DNA from: CAMLJR01 sp964631955
GTDB taxonomy: Bacteria > Pseudomonadota > Gammaproteobacteria > Pseudomonadales > CAMLJR01
Assembly (NCBI GenBank): GCA_964631955.1
Contig: CAZWBA010000002.1
Coordinates: 248,001 to 312,000 of the forward strand
Length of the DNA: 64,000 nucleotides
Direction: 5' to 3'
Made by a program: the position numbers and the translations under genes. The stretch's first letter is position 1, and each line of letters opens with the position of its first letter. This document shows, one piece after another, positions 51,601-59,420 of this stretch. The notes below the pieces were generated by a model. The model saw nothing but the letters and a program-made list of their open reading frames with translations. It made no database searches and was not told the DNA's origin.

Positions 51601-52230
51601 ATGAAAAAAACCGAAGCAACAAAAAGCAATAAAGAAGCGAAGGAAAAACCGCCACGTCGCCTCGGCGTTGAAAGCGCTGAAAATCGTCACGCCCTGCTCG
51701 ATGCTGCCGAACAGATCATGCGCGAAGAAGGTTATGCGGCTGTCACCTCGCGACGCGTCGCCAGTAAGGCGGGGCTCAAACCGCAGCTGGTGTACTACTA
51801 CTTTCGCACCATGGATGATTTATTTTTAGCGTTGTTGCAGCGGCGTTCGGAACGCGGTTTTGCGCATTTGCAAACGCTGCTCGCCGCACCGCGGCCGCTG
51901 CATGCGCTGTGGCAATCGCTATGCGATCCCGCGCACAGCGTACTGAGCGCGGAATTCATGGCGCTCGCCAATCATCGCAAGATTATCGGCGATCAAATCG
52001 CAAGACAGGCCGAGCAATTGCGTGCGCTGCAGGGCGAACTGCTGACGCACGTGTTGCACGAGCGTGGCATCGATGCGAAGAAATATCCGCCGGCAATGAT
52101 CGCGATGCTGATCGCGACGCTGTCGCAAATTGTCGTGCGCGAGCGTGCACTGGGAATCCGTGGCGGGCATGATGCGCTGATTAAATTAATCGAAGAGTTT
52201 CTGGATCGGCTCGAACCGAGAACGGCATAA
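51601..52230 (+). CDS. TetR family transcriptional regulator
   Basis: A 209-residue regulator. After a basic leader (MKKTEATKSNKEAKEKPPRR) the TetR HTH reads NRHALLDAAEQIMREEGYAA then VTSRRVASKAGLKPQLVYYY and FRTMDDLFLALLQRR. The ligand-binding part is helical and has no recognised subgroup. It starts 4 bp after the GMC oxidoreductase stop, so it is probably co-transcribed with it and regulates this cluster (inference). No obvious operator palindrome was located. Confidence 0.9.
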   Translation: MKKTEATKSNKEAKEKPPRRLGVESAENRHALLDAAEQIMREEGYAAVTSRRVASKAGLKPQLVYYYFRTMDDLFLALLQRRSERGFAHLQTLLAAPRPLHALWQSLCDPAHSVLSAEFMALANHRKIIGDQIARQAEQLRALQGELLTHVLHERGIDAKKYPPAMIAMLIATLSQIVVRERALGIRGGHDALIKLIEEFLDRLEPRTA

Positions 52231-52276
52231 TTCCATAACAGAAATCCGAAACGAAAAATAATTCCGGGAATTCACC

Positions 52277-53617
52277 ATGACAGATCGCAACACCGCCAGC
52301 GCCGCATCGGGCGACATTCTTCACGAATCGAAAATCACGCCCGTGCAGTGGGTGATTCTGCTGCTTTGCATGGTGGCGACCATGATCGAGGGTTTCGATA
52401 TCGTCATCATCGCCTACACCTCGCCCGCCATCAGCCAGGATTGGGGAATTTCGCCGAAGGAACTGGGCGTCGTGCTGAGCGCCGGCGTATTGGGCATGAC
52501 GCTGGGAGCCATGTTGCTGTCGTGGGTGGCCGACCGTTATGGCCGTTGCAACGTGGTGAGTTTGACGTTGTTGATCGCAGGACTAGCGACGGCGGCTGTG
52601 ATTTACACGGATACGGTGACCGAGCTGGTTGTGTTGCGATTGATTGCGGGATTGTCGCTCGGTGTTTTAGTCGCCGCGTTACCCGCTCTGGCCGGCGAGT
52701 TCAGTCCGCGTCGTCACCGCACGCTGATCATTGCGATTTTGATCGCCGGCGGTTCGGCGGGTGCGGTGGTCGGCGGTTTCATCAGCGCGGCGCTGATCGC
52801 CGAGCACGGCTGGCAGAGTATTTTTCTTTACGCCGGCGTGCTGACCGTCATACTCGCAGCGCTCGTCAAGCTGCTGATTCCCGAATCCATCGCATTCACG
52901 ATCAAGCGCAAACCTGAAGGTGCACTGGAAAAAATAAACCTTGCACTGATACGCATCGGCCAGGCGCCCATCGCGCAACTGCCATCGATTCCGGTTGCCG
53001 AAAGTCAGGAATCAGCCACGGTGGTATCGCTGCTGACGGCGAAACGTCGCGCCACGACGCTGCTGTTATGGACAGCCTTCTTTTTCAGTTTCGTGGTGGT
53101 GTATTTCGTCAGCAGCTGGATACCGCAAATTCTGGTGAAGGCCGGCATTTCCCAGGCGCGAGCGATACAGAGTGCAGCCATTCTGCCGCTCGGCTCGATC
53201 GTCGGCACCGTATTGATCGGCGCACTGGCGAAATGGTGGGCGCTGGGCCGAATCATAGCGGTCGGTCTCGTGCTCGGCGCGCTGGGCATTTTCTCATTCA
53301 GCGGTTTTCTGCAGGATCTGGCGACAATGTCGATTGCCGTCATCTGGACGCTGCTGTTTCTGATCGGCATTTCGCTGATGGGCGCGTTTTCGAATCTCTA
53401 CGCGCTGTCGCTGGCGGTATATCCGGTGCAAATACGCAGCACCGGACTGGGCTGGTCCGCCGGGCTCGGTCGCGCCGGCGCCGTTATCAGTCCCGCTATC
53501 GCGGGCGTGATGATGGGCATGGGTGTTCCGACGCCGATATTATTTTTATGCTTCGCGATACCCGCATTCGTAGCGGCGCTTTGCGTCAGTTTCATTCATA
53601 TGCGCGAGTTGCCATAG
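52277..53617 (+). CDS. MFS transporter, AAHS (aromatic acid:H+ symporter)-like
   Basis: A 446-residue, 12-helix transporter. The start is ATG 52277. The AAHS-type first segment QWVILLLCMVATMIEGFDIV contains the charged EGFD motif, and SWVADRYGRCNVVSLTLLIA is the family loop 2-3 signature (usually GxxADRxGRR). Helix 4-5 carries LIAGLSLGVLVAALPALAGE and FSPRRHRTLIIAI; the second loop is IRSTGLGWSAGLGRAGAVIS. Relatives move aromatic acids or other carboxylates. It follows the TetR gene by 46 bp, so the cluster probably includes uptake of its substrate. Substrate unknown. Confidence 0.9.
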   Translation: MTDRNTASAASGDILHESKITPVQWVILLLCMVATMIEGFDIVIIAYTSPAISQDWGISPKELGVVLSAGVLGMTLGAMLLSWVADRYGRCNVVSLTLLIAGLATAAVIYTDTVTELVVLRLIAGLSLGVLVAALPALAGEFSPRRHRTLIIAILIAGGSAGAVVGGFISAALIAEHGWQSIFLYAGVLTVILAALVKLLIPESIAFTIKRKPEGALEKINLALIRIGQAPIAQLPSIPVAESQESATVVSLLTAKRRATTLLLWTAFFFSFVVVYFVSSWIPQILVKAGISQARAIQSAAILPLGSIVGTVLIGALAKWWALGRIIAVGLVLGALGIFSFSGFLQDLATMSIAVIWTLLFLIGISLMGAFSNLYALSLAVYPVQIRSTGLGWSAGLGRAGAVISPAIAGVMMGMGVPTPILFLCFAIPAFVAALCVSFIHMRELP

Positions 53618-53708
53618 CGCGTGTTGCCGAACTAGCAGCGTGTCGGTGAAGTAGCGGCGTGTTTGTGCATGCGGCCGCGACAAAGACCGGCCGCCATGCA
53701 TTTATCGT

Positions 53709-54743
53709 TTAGTGACTGTCCGTTTTATTTTTCAACGATTCGCGCTGCGCAAACCACGCCACCGCATCGCGAATGGTTTGCGCAATCGGCCGCGGATTCC
53801 AGTGCAATTCCCTGCGCGCCTTACTGTTATCCATCTGCTTGAAAACATTGCCGAGATAGACCGCGTCGGTGCTGACGATGTAATCCTTTCTGCCGAGCAG
53901 TTTGCTGATCGTTTCCGAAATCAGCGCGACGGTGTAGGCCACCCAGTGTGGAATGACTTTCGGCGGCGGATTGCCGCGCTCCTTCGTCGCCAGCGTGTAG
54001 AAATCACGATTGCTGATGTATTCATTGGCGATGATGTAACGCTCGCCGCGGCGTCCGTACTGTTCGGCGAGCACCGCCGCTTCAGCCGCATCGCGAATAT
54101 CGACCGTCGGTGCGCCCGCGTCGACGGTGAATTTCATCTTGCCGCAGGCGGTATTCCATAGCGCACCGTTGTGCGGTGTCGGCTGATAATCTTCGGGGCC
54201 GTAGGTATTCGCAATGCACAGCGCAACACCCGGCAGATTTTTCTCGCGGCAATATTTCAGAAATACATTTTCCGCTTCGAGGCGTGCACGAATATACGGC
54301 GGCGCCTTGTCCAGCCAGTTGAAAGGAATATCTTCGGTCACCGGACCGTTCGGATTGAGGCCGAGCGTGCCCATCGTGCTGGTAAAGATAAAACGCTGGA
54401 TACCGCATTCGAGCGCTGCGTCCATCGCGTTGACGAGACCTTCGACATTGTTGCGATAAATCGGCGTGACATCACTCAGCCAGAAACGCGCATCAACGAC
54501 GCTGTAAAACACGCTGCCGCAACCTTCCATCGCCTTGCGCAGCGATACGGCATCGAGCACATCGCCGTGAAAAATTTCCACCGGCAGATTCGCGAACGCT
54601 TCGGTTCTGCTCGATTTGCGCACCAGCACCCGCACCCTGCGCCCGCGATTGACCAGCGCGCGCACGGTATGACTGCCGACGAAACCGCTCGCGCCGGCAA
54701 CGAGCACGGGTTTTTCCAGTAAATCCTGATAGATATTTGTCAC
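53709..54743 (-). CDS. Extended SDR (NAD-dependent epimerase/DFR-like), YxxxR variant
   Basis: A 344-residue atypical/extended short-chain dehydrogenase of the dihydroflavonol-reductase/3-beta-HSD type. The NAD(P) motif is VLVAGASGFVGSHTVRALVN, and the DV segment is FHGDVLDAVSLRKAMEG. The SDR catalytic YxxxK is replaced by YIRAR (Tyr150 with Arg154 for Lys), in PPYIRARLEAENVFLKYC. The Ser/Thr is in FIFTSTMGTLGLNP. The substrate-side region is NTYGPEDYQPTPHNGALWNT. It is transcribed opposite to the adjacent SDR gene, with about 220 bp between. A hydroxy- or keto-substrate of ring type is likely, but not defined. Confidence 0.85.
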   Translation of the reverse strand: MTNIYQDLLEKPVLVAGASGFVGSHTVRALVNRGRRVRVLVRKSSRTEAFANLPVEIFHGDVLDAVSLRKAMEGCGSVFYSVVDARFWLSDVTPIYRNNVEGLVNAMDAALECGIQRFIFTSTMGTLGLNPNGPVTEDIPFNWLDKAPPYIRARLEAENVFLKYCREKNLPGVALCIANTYGPEDYQPTPHNGALWNTACGKMKFTVDAGAPTVDIRDAAEAAVLAEQYGRRGERYIIANEYISNRDFYTLATKERGNPPPKVIPHWVAYTVALISETISKLLGRKDYIVSTDAVYLGNVFKQMDNSKARRELHWNPRPIAQTIRDAVAWFAQRESLKNKTDSH

Positions 54744-54962
54744 AGCAGGGCCTTATGTCATCGAAAAAATCGTCGGTTGTGGAATCGTTGTGCACGCATC
54801 GCCAACGGGACAACGCTGCGGTTGCGCATGATACGAAATGACAGCGTTCAAGTTTCTGAAGATTTGTTTAGATTGGCTTTGCCGGCCTGAAACGCTGCTA
54901 AGATAGTGCTCAGCATTAACGCTTTGCAACGCCATAATCCAATAAATACGCGAGGAAATTTC

Positions 54963-55787
54963 ATGGCCGCCGCTATTCAGGCTTCCGCTTTGGCAGATCG
55001 TTACGGACCGTGGGCTGTTATCGCGGGCGCGTCCGAAGGCACCGGGCGCGCCTTCGCAAAACAGCTCGCCGCGGCCGGCATTCGGTGTGTACTGATCGCA
55101 CGCCGCGAACAGCCATTGCGCGAACTGGCTGAGGAAATTCACCGCGAATTCCGCATCGAATGCGTTACCGCCCCGATCGATTTATCGGCACCCGATGCCT
55201 GCGAGCGCGTGAAGGCAGCGGTCGGCGATCGCGAAATCGGTCTGTATATCGCCAATGCGGGCGCCGATCCCAACGGCGCGCGCTTTCTCGACCGCGATAT
55301 CGGCACCTGGCTCGATCTCGTCAATCGCAACGTCGTCAACACCCTGCGCTGCTGCCACCATTTCGGCGGCCTGATGCGCGCGCGCAGGCGCGGCGGCATC
55401 CTGCTGGTCGGCTCGGGCAGCTGTTACGGCGGCGGTAGTTTCATGGCCACGTATTCGGCGAGCAAGGCGTTCGATTTATGTTTCGCCGAATCGCTATGGG
55501 CCGAATTGCGGCCGCATCATGTCGATGTGCTTTTCTTCGCACTCGGCACCACCGACACACCGGCGCTGCGCGCACTGCTCGCGGAAAAAGGTTTACCCGC
55601 GCCTGTGGGGCTCGCCTCGCCCGATGACGTCGCCAGAATCGGCCTCGAACGCCTGCCGCACGGCCCCGTGCACAACTGGGGGCAGGCGGATGACGAAGCC
55701 GGCTTTGCACCTAACGCTCCGGCTGTGCGGCGCGCGCGTATCTTGATGATCGACCAGTCGAGCAAACGAATTTTTGGTGAAGATTAA
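54963..55787 (+). CDS. Classical short-chain dehydrogenase/reductase
   Basis: A 274-residue SDR with start ATG 54963, AGGA 8 bases upstream. The cofactor motif is AVIAGASEGTGRAFAKQLAA (GxxxGxG pattern), the NAG motif is IGLYIANAGADPNGA, and the catalytic Ser, Tyr and Lys are in LLVGSGSCYGGGSFMATYSA then SKAF (Y-S-A-S-K). Residues LGTTDTPALRALLAEKGLPA close the active site. It is the first of a run with the SnoaL-like gene, a second SDR and an acyl-CoA dehydrogenase. The reduced or oxidised substrate is unknown. Confidence 0.9.
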   Translation: MAAAIQASALADRYGPWAVIAGASEGTGRAFAKQLAAAGIRCVLIARREQPLRELAEEIHREFRIECVTAPIDLSAPDACERVKAAVGDREIGLYIANAGADPNGARFLDRDIGTWLDLVNRNVVNTLRCCHHFGGLMRARRRGGILLVGSGSCYGGGSFMATYSASKAFDLCFAESLWAELRPHHVDVLFFALGTTDTPALRALLAEKGLPAPVGLASPDDVARIGLERLPHGPVHNWGQADDEAGFAPNAPAVRRARILMIDQSSKRIFGED

Positions 55788-55827
55788 TAGCGGCAATTAA
55801 TTCCACTCCGCTGAAAGGAAAATTCCA

Positions 55828-56331
55828 ATGAATGATTTCAACTCACTCCAGGCCGTCGCCGATCGCCAGGCCATCACTGATCTGATTTATCGCTACTGCC
55901 GTGCCATGGATCGCATCGACCACGAACTCGGCTATTCAATCTGGCATGATGATGGTGTCGCCGATTACGGCTCGCATTATCAAGGCAGCGGTCGCGGATT
56001 CATCGATCAGGTCTGCGCACAACATGCGCAATTGCTATGTCACTCGCATCAGATGACCAACATCATTATCGAACTCGATGGCGATCGCGCCAGCAGCGAA
56101 TCGTATGTCACGGCATATTTACGTATCGAGCGCGGCGGGCAACTCAAACAGATGACCGTATTGAGCCGCTACGTCGACACCTGGTCGCGCCGCGATGGCC
56201 GCTGGGGCATCGATAACCGTATCGCGATTCGCGATTTCGACGAAATTCGCGATGTAACGCCAATGAGCCCCGCTCTCGAAGGCAGCCGCGATCGCAACGA
56301 CCCTTCGTATGCGATATTGCATGGTGCATGA
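55828..56331 (+). CDS. SnoaL-like (NTF2 fold) protein
   Basis: A 167-residue NTF2-fold protein. It begins DFNSLQAVADRQAITDLIYR then YCRAMDRIDHELGYSIWHDD, the common start of SnoaL_4-type proteins, with the hydrophobic cavity lining residues typical of the fold. The central VTAYLRIERGGQLKQMTVLS RYVDTWS pattern (with RRDGRWGIDNRIAIRDFDEI) is also typical. Such proteins act as small dehydratases, isomerases or ligand binders in degradation of aromatic, terpenoid or steroid compounds. It lies between two SDR genes. The MITE-like repeat starts 2 bp after its stop. Confidence 0.85.
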   Translation: MNDFNSLQAVADRQAITDLIYRYCRAMDRIDHELGYSIWHDDGVADYGSHYQGSGRGFIDQVCAQHAQLLCHSHQMTNIIIELDGDRASSESYVTAYLRIERGGQLKQMTVLSRYVDTWSRRDGRWGIDNRIAIRDFDEIRDVTPMSPALEGSRDRNDPSYAILHGA

Positions 56332-56333
56332 CC

Positions 56334-56404
56334 TGGTCACTCCCGCGCAGGCGGGAGTCCATTTATCAGCGTGTTATTGATTCCCGTCTACACGGGAATG
56401 ACCA
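56334..56404. repeat. MITE-like paired-hairpin repeat between the SnoaL-like and SDR genes
   Basis: 71 bp framed by TGGTCA and TGACCA. It has two hairpins: CTCCCGC-gcag-GCGGGAG (56340-56357) and TTCCCGT-ctac-ACGGGAA (56381-56398), joined by 23 bases. It matches the common type of intergenic hairpin repeat in proteobacteria that reads ATTCCCGC...GCGGGAAT. Only one copy is seen here. It lies inside the transcript of the catabolic cluster. Confidence 0.75.
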
Positions 56405-56439
56405 TAAAGAAAAATGGTTTTATCTGTGAGATTCGCGTC

Positions 56440-57228
56440 ATGAAAACTGCAAATAACTTCATCGAACAATACGGCCCTGCTGCGCTGGTGACAGGTGCAT
56501 CCTCGGGTATCGGTAAATCGTTTGCAGAATCGCTCGCCGCGCAGGGTTTCGATTTGATACTCGTTGCGCGCCGGGTGCAACGGCTCGATGAACTGGCTGC
56601 GCAATTACACAAACAGCACAACGTCGACGTGAAAGTTTTGCAAATCGATCTCGCCGAGGTGAACGCTGCGCAGCGTGTTCTCGATGTGACTGCCGAGATG
56701 GATATTGGTCTCGTTATCAACAACGCGGGGTTTGGTTTCAAAGGTGCTTACGCGGATATCGACGCAAAATTCATGAGTGAAATGCTCATGGTCAACTGCC
56801 ACACGCCGATGCAGCTCGCGCGTGGATTTGTACCGCGACTGCAACGACGCAAGCGCGGTGGCCTGATTTTTACCAGTTCGGTCGAGGGCCTGATCGGCTG
56901 CCCTTATTCGAGTGCATATGCGGCAACGAAAGCACTCGTCAGAAGCCTCGGCGAAGGTTTGTGGGCCGAACTGCGAGCCGACGGCATCGACGTACTCACG
57001 CTCTGCCCCGGTGCCACCGATACCGAAGCGCCGCGCCTGCAAGGCATCGATCCCGCCACGCTGCAAAACGTGATGTCGCCCGACGATGTCGCAAAACTCG
57101 CGCTCGAAAATATTCAAAACGGCCCGACGTATATACCGAGTGCACACTATCGTGCGAGCTTCGATTATTTGTTATCGATGCCGCGCCGCGATGCATTATT
57201 GGCAATGGCGAAGAGCATGAAGAAATAG
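56440..57228 (+). CDS. Classical short-chain dehydrogenase/reductase (YqjQ/DltE-like)
   Basis: A 262-residue SDR from ATG 56440; the open frame extends upstream into the hairpin repeat, without similarity. The cofactor motif is ALVTGASSGIGKSFAESLAA, NNAG is VINNAGFGFKGAYADI, and the catalytic segment is IFTSSVEGLIGCPYSSAYAA then TKALV, with the Ser and Y-A-A-T-K intact. VLTLCPGATDTEA is the sequence after the active site. It is of the same size class as, but not closely like, the SDR at 54963. The acyl-CoA dehydrogenase follows 60 bp later on the same strand. Substrate unknown. Confidence 0.9.
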   Translation: MKTANNFIEQYGPAALVTGASSGIGKSFAESLAAQGFDLILVARRVQRLDELAAQLHKQHNVDVKVLQIDLAEVNAAQRVLDVTAEMDIGLVINNAGFGFKGAYADIDAKFMSEMLMVNCHTPMQLARGFVPRLQRRKRGGLIFTSSVEGLIGCPYSSAYAATKALVRSLGEGLWAELRADGIDVLTLCPGATDTEAPRLQGIDPATLQNVMSPDDVAKLALENIQNGPTYIPSAHYRASFDYLLSMPRRDALLAMAKSMKK

Positions 57229-57288
57229 ATTGAAAACGCCGCGCTAAAATCATCCTATTATTTAGCCTCACCTCTTGAGGAAAGCGAC

Positions 57289-58446
57289 ATGATAGGACCT
57301 GACTTTCTTCTCGGCGAAACCGCCGACATGATTCGCGAAACCACGACGCGCTTCGCTGCCGGAAAAATCGCGCCGCTCGCCAGTAAGATCGATGACGATG
57401 ACTGGTTTGCGCGCGAACTATGGCCGCAGATGGGCGCACTCGGCCTACACGGCATCACTGTCGAGGAAGCCTGGGGCGGGCTCGGGCTCGGCTATCTCGA
57501 ACACGTCATCGCGCAGGAGGAAATCGCGCGCGCTTCGGCGTCGGTGGGTTTGAGTTATGGCGCGCATTCGAATCTGTGCGTGAATCAGATTCGTCGCTGG
57601 GGCAGCGACGAGCAAAGGAAAAAATATCTGCCAAAATTAATTAGCGGCGAACATGTCGGCAGTCTCGCGATGAGCGAAGCCAGCGCGGGTTCGGATGTGG
57701 TCGCAATGCAATTGAAGGCGAAAAGGAAAAACGATCGCTTTATTTTGAACGGCACCAAATACTGGATCACCAACGCGCCCTTCGCCGATGTGCTCGTCGT
57801 CTACGCAAAAACCGACCCTGCTGCAGGCGCAAAAGGAATCTCCGCATTTCTCATCGAAAAAAATTTCAGCGGCTTTTCGATCGGGCAAAAAATAAAAAAA
57901 CTCGGTATGCGCGGTTCACCCACCGCGGAATTGATTTTCGATAATTGCGAAGTGCCTGAAGAAAATGTGATGGGACCACTCAACGGCGGCGTCACGGTAT
58001 TGATGTCGGGACTCGATTACGAACGCGTCGTACTCGCGGGCATTCAGCTCGGCATCATGCAGGCCTGTCTCGATGTCGTGCTGCCGTATCTGCGCGAACG
58101 TGAGCAGTTCGGTCACGCCATCGGCAGTTTTCAATTGATGCAGGCCAAGATCGCCGATATGTATGTCGCGCTCAATTCCGCGCGCGCGTATGTCTATGCG
58201 ATTGCACGCGCCTGCGATGCCGGAAAAACCACACGCGCCGATGCGGCGGGAGCGATTCTGCTCGCGAGCGAAAATGCGGTGAGAGTCGCGCTCGAAGCCG
58301 TGCAGGCGCTGGGAGGCGCCGGCTATACGAAAGACTGGCCGGTCGAACGCTTTCTGCGCGACGCGAAATTGCTCGATATCGGCGCCGGCACCAACGAAAT
58401 TCGGCGCATGCTGATCGGACGGGAACTGGTGGGTAATCTGCCGTAG
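57289..58446 (+). CDS. Acyl-CoA dehydrogenase, isovaleryl-CoA dehydrogenase-like
   Basis: A 385-residue FAD enzyme that oxidises acyl-CoA to enoyl-CoA. Signatures are LGLHGITVEEAWGGLGLGYL, GSLAMSEASAGSDVVAMQLK, KYWITNAPFADVLVVYAKTD, and the C-terminal EAVQALGGAGYTKDWPVERF then LRDAKLLDIGAGTNEIRRML. The Glu in SGLDYERVVLAGIQLG is at the position used as catalytic base in isovaleryl-CoA dehydrogenase rather than at the usual C-terminal site, which favours that subgroup. No leucine-degradation genes are beside it, so the substrate may be a branched or cyclic acyl-CoA from the cluster. Its TAG stop is part of a hairpin repeat. Confidence 0.88.
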   Translation: MIGPDFLLGETADMIRETTTRFAAGKIAPLASKIDDDDWFARELWPQMGALGLHGITVEEAWGGLGLGYLEHVIAQEEIARASASVGLSYGAHSNLCVNQIRRWGSDEQRKKYLPKLISGEHVGSLAMSEASAGSDVVAMQLKAKRKNDRFILNGTKYWITNAPFADVLVVYAKTDPAAGAKGISAFLIEKNFSGFSIGQKIKKLGMRGSPTAELIFDNCEVPEENVMGPLNGGVTVLMSGLDYERVVLAGIQLGIMQACLDVVLPYLREREQFGHAIGSFQLMQAKIADMYVALNSARAYVYAIARACDAGKTTRADAAGAILLASENAVRVALEAVQALGGAGYTKDWPVERFLRDAKLLDIGAGTNEIRRMLIGRELVGNLP

Positions 58447-58475
58447 GGGCAGACCTGTGTGTCTGCCCCTTTTTC
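58443..58475 (+). terminator. Terminator formed by a GTAGGGGC... repeat at the acyl-CoA dehydrogenase end
   Basis: gtaggggcagacctgtgtgt then ctgccccttttt: a palindromic stem GGGGCAGAC/GTCTGCCCC followed by five Ts. It includes the acyl-CoA dehydrogenase TAG stop at 58444-58446. It is a copy of the dispersed family. Confidence 0.8.
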
Positions 58476-58522
58476 CGCATTATTTTTCTTTCGCATTATT
58501 TTTCAACGCAACGAATATTCGA

Positions 58523-58550
58523 CAGGGCGAACACATAGGTTCGCCCCTAC
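58523..58550. repeat. GTAGGGGC... hairpin repeat, inverted copy at the radC 3' end
   Basis: cagggcgaacacataggttc then gcccctac, in inverted orientation relative to the copy at 58443. It ends 3 bp from the stop codon of radC, which is on the opposite strand, and so may end both convergent genes together with the copy at 58443. A 13-bp sequence CGCATTATTTTTC is repeated twice between the two copies (about 58477 and 58493). Confidence 0.8.
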
Positions 58551-58553
58551 GGG

Positions 58554-59228
58554 TTACAACCACCCCCGCTCCGAAAACGAAACGCACTCGCGATCGCCGA
58601 CAACCACATGATCGATTAAGCGAATATCGACGAGCGCGAGCGCATCGCGCAGACGTTCGGTGATTCTGTGATCGGATTGACTGGGCTCCGCAACGCCGGA
58701 TGGATGATTATGCGCAACGATGACCGCAGCGGCGTGATGATGCAGGCAGCGGCGGACGACCTCGCGCGGGTACACGGCGGCACCGTCGATGGTGCCGTAG
58801 AACATCGGCTCGAACGCGAGCACCCGATGACGGTTGTCGAGAAACAGGACGGCAAAAATTTCGCGGGCTTCGTTACGCAATTGCGTTTGCAGATACTGAC
58901 GTGTCAATGCAGGGCTGGTGAGCACATCGCTGTGCTGCAGGGTTTCATACAAGTGCCGTCGCGCCATTTCGAGCACAGCCTGCAGCTGCGTAAATTTCGC
59001 CTGACCCAATCCATGCGCCGCGCAGAATTCCCTGGCACTGGCATTGAGCAGCGCGCGCAGGCTGCCGAAGCGATCGAGCAATTCGCGCGCGAGATCGACC
59101 GCGCTTTTGCCCGCAACGCCGGTGCGCAGAAAGATGGCGAGCAATTCGGCATCGGATAAGGCGGCGGCGCCGCGTTCGAGAAGTTTTTCGCGCGGTCGTT
59201 CGGCCGCAGGCCAATCGGTGATTGCCAT
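58554..59228 (-). CDS. radC: RadC-family JAMM-domain protein
   Basis: A 224-residue protein. The N-terminal helix-hairpin-helix-like part (TDWPAAERPREKLLERGAAA then LSDAELLAIFLRTGVAGKSA) precedes the JAMM/MPN+ domain (about 100-224) with the zinc motif VIVAHNHPSGVAEPSQSD. LLDRFGSLRALLNASAREFC is a family link segment. Its role in DNA repair is uncertain. ATG 59228 is chosen, with AGGGAG before it; a GTG one codon upstream is possible. It is divergent from coaBC with about 190 bp between, a standard neighbourhood in gammaproteobacteria. Confidence 0.95.
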   Translation of the reverse strand: MAITDWPAAERPREKLLERGAAALSDAELLAIFLRTGVAGKSAVDLARELLDRFGSLRALLNASAREFCAAHGLGQAKFTQLQAVLEMARRHLYETLQHSDVLTSPALTRQYLQTQLRNEAREIFAVLFLDNRHRVLAFEPMFYGTIDGAAVYPREVVRRCLHHHAAAVIVAHNHPSGVAEPSQSDHRITERLRDALALVDIRLIDHVVVGDRECVSFSERGWL

Positions 59229-59420
59229 CACACTCTCCCTGTGTAAAAAAGATATCGATCAAATCGGGCAAGCATCGGATCGCCGCCAATGCTTGCCACG
59301 CACGGTTTTGTGCCGCAGACGCTCCGGGTCGCAGCGGTTTAATGCTATCTTAAGTTTGCCTGTTTACCCAACCGCTTCCGATCCATCGCTCGCAATCGAC
59401 GACATGACGCAAGGCTCAAG

